Shown piece by piece: positions 61,149 to 64,000 of a DNA stretch of 64,000 nucleotides. The stretch is from Salinigranum rubrum (GTDB lineage: Archaea; Halobacteriota; Halobacteria; Halobacteriales; Haloferacaceae): positions 2,604,001 to 2,668,000 of the forward strand of contig NZ_CP026309.1 in the NCBI RefSeq assembly GCF_002906575.1, in the 5' to 3' direction. The number at the start of each line of letters is the position of its first letter. Within the stretch, counting starts at the first letter, position 1. The notes under the pieces were generated by a model. The model was given only the letters and a program-made list of their open reading frames with translations, had not been told where the DNA came from and searched no databases. The position numbers and the translations under genes are program-made.

Positions 61149-62783
61149 TTAGGTCATCTGCTCATTGAATCGTCGGATTCCGTCGTCAGTACCGGCGATG
61201 ACGAGTTCATCGTCGGATTCGACGCGGAGATCCGGACCCACGTCGGTGATCACGGTGCCGTCACGCTCGACACCGACGACTGTACAGCCGGTCTTCGATC
61301 GGACTAGTGCTTCGCCGAGCGTCTGTCCGACCAGCTTGGGGGCATGCGTGCGGACGACTTCGACCTGCTGATCTAACGACAGCACGTCTTCGTCTTCGAG
61401 GATGGTCGATGCGATCATCCGGCCGCTGACGGTGGCAAGTGAGAGGACGTAGTCAGCGCCGGCCCGGTACATCTTCTGGACGCTCTCTGTTTCCTCGGCC
61501 CTGGCGATGATCTCCGTCTGCGGACTCACGTCTCGAATCACGAGCGTGGCAAATTCTGCCGTCGTGTCGTCGGGCAGCGCCAGGATCGCCGACCGGGCAC
61601 TGTCGATCCCCGCTTCTTGAAGGGTGTCCGGTTCGATCGCGTCACCGACGACGTCGACACCCTCCACTTCTGTCTGGTCGACCACCGTGTACGGCAGGCC
61701 GGCTTCATCGAAAGCACTAGTGATCGTGCGGCCGACCTGTCCATATCCGATGACGACTGTGTTCCCGCGGTCGAAGCGTCGCACCTCCGAGAGAGTGAGT
61801 TTTTTAAGCTGTTCGAGTTGGTCCTCACGTCCAGTGACGAGGAGCACTGTGCCGTTCGTGAGCGTCGCATCCGGGGATGGTGGGGTCTCGAACTCACCGC
61901 GGAACCACGCCCCGATGACGTTGACGCCCGCCTGCTCGCGAATCCCGCTGTTAGCGAGCGTCCTGCCCACGAGTCGACTGCCCCGATGGATCGGGAGTTC
62001 TGCGATCTCGAAGTCGTCGCCGATTTCGACCGCCTCTCCCAGATCGGCTGTGACGGATGTCGTTACTTTCGACGCGAGACTCTCGCCGAGGATCGGTCGC
62101 GGAGAGAGTACCTCATCGGCACCTGCGAGGCGATGATACGCCCTTCGATCGGGCTCCTCGACGACACTGATTATCGGCACGTCTTCGGCGACCTCTTGGG
62201 CGGTCAAGACGATACTTGCATCCACCTGGTCAGAGACGTCGGCGACGAGTGCCCGAGCGGCTGTGAGTCCTGCCTGTTCGAGACCAGCCACTGATTCGGG
62301 ATCCTCGTGAATGACGCGATAGTCATCCTCGTAGAGTTCAGTCGCACGGTCACGATCCGGTTCGACGATGACGTAGTCGACGTCCCAAGATCCGAGTTCG
62401 GCGATGAGCGCCTCGGCACGGGGGGTGTACGAGCAGATGACGACGTGGTCATCGACTCCGTTGTCGACCGATTTCGGGACCGTCGTCGAGAGGACCTCCC
62501 CGAGCAACGGGAACGCCAATACGGGAAGCGCCATGAAGATGAGAGCCACGCCGGTGAGGTCCATCACGATGACTAGCGCGTTCATCTCGGGGCTGTCCCA
62601 GGGGGCATCTGACCCGAACCCAGTCGTGGTAAAGGTTTCAACAACGACCTGCAAAGAATGGAGGAACGTGAGATTCTCTCCTTCGTAGATTCGCATTCCA
62701 TGATGATAGAGGACCGCGTAGATGAGCATCACCCCGATGAGAAGGAGCGAATAGAAAACAGTCCGTCGCTGCCATTTGTCCAT
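61149..62783 (-). CDS. Two-RCK potassium-channel-like protein
   Basis: A 544-aa protein. Two N-terminal membrane helices flank a pore loop TFTTTGFGSDAPWDSPEM, where TTTGFG replaces the usual TVGYG. Two successive TrkA-N/TrkA-C modules follow (VVICSYTPRAEALIAELGSW with VIVEPDRDRATELY, and TVVIGYGQVGRTITSAFDEA), with C-terminal ligand domains GCTVVGVERDGTVIT. It regulates K+ flux in response to nucleotides or cations; similar proteins are common in high-salt archaea. ATG 62783 (MDKWQRR) preferred. It converges on the permease gene. Confidence 0.88.
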   Translation of the reverse strand: MDKWQRRTVFYSLLLIGVMLIYAVLYHHGMRIYEGENLTFLHSLQVVVETFTTTGFGSDAPWDSPEMNALVIVMDLTGVALIFMALPVLAFPLLGEVLSTTVPKSVDNGVDDHVVICSYTPRAEALIAELGSWDVDYVIVEPDRDRATELYEDDYRVIHEDPESVAGLEQAGLTAARALVADVSDQVDASIVLTAQEVAEDVPIISVVEEPDRRAYHRLAGADEVLSPRPILGESLASKVTTSVTADLGEAVEIGDDFEIAELPIHRGSRLVGRTLANSGIREQAGVNVIGAWFRGEFETPPSPDATLTNGTVLLVTGREDQLEQLKKLTLSEVRRFDRGNTVVIGYGQVGRTITSAFDEAGLPYTVVDQTEVEGVDVVGDAIEPDTLQEAGIDSARSAILALPDDTTAEFATLVIRDVSPQTEIIARAEETESVQKMYRAGADYVLSLATVSGRMIASTILEDEDVLSLDQQVEVVRTHAPKLVGQTLGEALVRSKTGCTVVGVERDGTVITDVGPDLRVESDDELVIAGTDDGIRRFNEQMT

Positions 62784-62839
62784 ACCGAGTGTCACACGGT
62801 CGACTCCATTAAACCATCATGAGTGAACGCGCTTCACTT

Positions 62840-63862
62840 CTAACGGAGTCCGACGCCATCGGCCAGTAATTCGTGCGACTGGAGCGCATCCTCGTGGTCT
62901 GCATGGATGTGTTGGATCATCACCTCATCGACACCGACACGGGCAGCGAGTTGCTCCAGTAGCCCGGCGAGCGTTCCCGGGCTACCCGAGATTGCACGCG
63001 GCCACTCGTTCGTGGAGAGCGTCGGAGGGGTTGGGTCGGGAACCCCACCGAGTTCGTCAACGGCTTCGTCGATGGACGGCCTCGTGCCGACGACACCGCG
63101 TTGCATACGCTTGTACGACGCCTCGGCCACGGCCCGAAGCCGCGCCGCCTCCTCGTCGGTCTCTGCACAGACTGCGTTGACAGCGATCATTCCGTGGGGT
63201 TCGTCGACACTGCCGGCCAGTGACGATGACTGGAACTGCTCGCGGTACGTCTCGAACGAGTGGGAAGCGAGCTGTGGTCGAATGAATGCCGCAAAACAGT
63301 ACGGGAGCCCGAGTGTAGCTGCAATCTCCGCGCTCGACGGACTCGATCCAAGCACCCACGGAACGGGGACGTCCTTACCCGAACGGGGTATCTGTAAGTC
63401 GCTGTAGGGATGTCCGTCGGGATAGTCGTCGTAGAGATGGTTGACGACGGCTTCGATCTTCTCTGCATGATCCGCATCGGGATGCTGGACGTGTCGGTCC
63501 GTTCCGAGTGCCCGGTCAGCAGCAGGCGATCCGTTCGCCCGCCCAAGACCCGCGTCAATACGTCCCGGCGCGAGCGCGTCAAGTACACCGAACTGTTCGG
63601 CGACCTTGAACGGGCTGTAGTGGTTGAGGAGCACCGCACCGGATCCGAGCCGGATCGAGTCCGTTTCGCCGGCGAGATAGCCCATCAGCACTTCGGGAGC
63701 TACCCCAGCGATGGAGTCGGCCATGCCGTGGTGCTCGGCCACCCAGAACCGTGAGTAGCCGAGTTGCTCGGCCCGTTTGGCGGCCTCGACGGTGTTGGCG
63801 TACGCTTCTGTCCCCGTCCCATCGTTCGGAACGGGAGACAGATCGACGACAGAAAGGTCCAT
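62840..63862 (-). CDS. LLM-class flavin-dependent oxidoreductase
   Basis: A 340-aa luciferase-like protein: MDLSVVDLSPVPNDGTGTEA, SRFWVAEHHGMADSIAGVAP, IRLGSGAVLLNHYSPFKVAE, GRIDAGLGRANGSPAADRAL, VPVPWVLGSSPSSAEIAATL. It likely uses FMN or F420 to oxidise or reduce an unknown substrate. Start ATG 63862 from MDLSVVDL. It is the last gene in the window; about 140 bases beyond it to the right edge show no gene. Confidence 0.9.
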   Translation of the reverse strand: MDLSVVDLSPVPNDGTGTEAYANTVEAAKRAEQLGYSRFWVAEHHGMADSIAGVAPEVLMGYLAGETDSIRLGSGAVLLNHYSPFKVAEQFGVLDALAPGRIDAGLGRANGSPAADRALGTDRHVQHPDADHAEKIEAVVNHLYDDYPDGHPYSDLQIPRSGKDVPVPWVLGSSPSSAEIAATLGLPYCFAAFIRPQLASHSFETYREQFQSSSLAGSVDEPHGMIAVNAVCAETDEEAARLRAVAEASYKRMQRGVVGTRPSIDEAVDELGGVPDPTPPTLSTNEWPRAISGSPGTLAGLLEQLAARVGVDEVMIQHIHADHEDALQSHELLADGVGLR

Positions 63863-64000
63863 ACTAAGGCTCGGGGATACCAAGGGTTAACGGTTTGGTT
63901 AGTCGCTTAGCCTGTATGGCCGAAATAATCGAAGTCTCATGCAGAGATTCGAAAGAAATATTCATCCATAATACGCCGCCCGTACCGGTTCTGAGGGTCT

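Noticed and set aside
1-64000. tRNA, rRNA, CRISPR array or intact insertion sequence
   Set aside because: I looked for TTCGAATC-type T-loops, regular spacer-repeat units and transposase motifs in the intergenic stretches and found none that I could support by eye.

Overview
The window is about 64 kb of GC-rich chromosome from an extremely halophilic archaeon (class Halobacteria). The evidence is proteins loaded with Asp and Glu, archaeal TATA boxes 28-31 bases upstream of start codons (leaderless genes), a Tat lipoprotein, HTH-10 regulators, and an archaeal gas-vesicle cluster. The species cannot be named from sequence alone. No rRNA, tRNA, CRISPR array or intact insertion sequence was seen.

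Region 1 (1-7 kb) is core housekeeping: a partial membrane protein, succinyl-CoA ligase sucCD, a zinc-ribbon membrane protein, a CBS-domain protein, a purine phosphoribosyltransferase, a flippase remnant, msrA and a HAD phosphatase.

Region 2 (6.6-20.1 kb) is an aerobic carbon-monoxide dehydrogenase locus. On the minus strand, in transcription order, are coxG, coxM, coxS and coxL. CoxL has the form I active-site loop AYRCSFR at 388-394 and the catalytic Glu764. Then come an XdhC-YHS fusion, a MoxR/CoxD AAA+ ATPase, a CoxE VWA protein, a DUF364-like protein and a second XdhC in two overlapping reading frames. Divergent from these are a 53-aa AbrB protein, moeA (frameshifted) and a MocA-type cytidylyltransferase, which together can supply the molybdopterin cytosine dinucleotide cofactor.

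Region 3 (20-33 kb) is copper handling and gene decay: copA (frameshifted), an SDR/HTH-10 pair, a DUF4386 pseudogene, a truncated HTH-10 gene, an arginase-family gene, copB, copZ, a collapsed AsnC-TRASH copper regulator, and an HxlR/SDR pair with a palindromic operator.

Region 4 (33-40 kb) holds an AbrB/PIN toxin-antitoxin pair with operator repeats, a DUF1328 protein and a compact gas-vesicle locus. gvpA-gvpO runs one way and gvpF-G-(H/I position)-J-K-L-M the other. These include all of the gvpAFGJKLMO set reported as the minimum for gas-vesicle formation. gvpC, N, D and E are absent from the window.

Region 5 (40.4-54.5 kb), preceded by an AT-rich stretch, is a sugar-acid catabolic and transport island. 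It has an alpha-ketoglutarate-semialdehyde dehydrogenase, two mannonate-dehydratase (UxuA) paralogs, an IclR regulator, an FAH-family (XacE-like) dehydratase, a PPC-domain protein, an SDR, an Ldh2-family dehydrogenase and a four-gene CUT1 ABC sugar transporter.

Region 6 (55-64 kb) carries small regulators, a broken DUF433 gene, and a TrkA-N / APC-permease-UspA / two-RCK channel group, ending with an LLM flavin oxidoreductase.

Five otherwise well-conserved genes (xdhC, moeA, copA, the FAH gene, the Ldh2 gene) each appear to lack exactly one base, three of them clearly at G/C homopolymers. This suggests systematic single-base deletions in the sequence, and should be checked before calling those genes dead.
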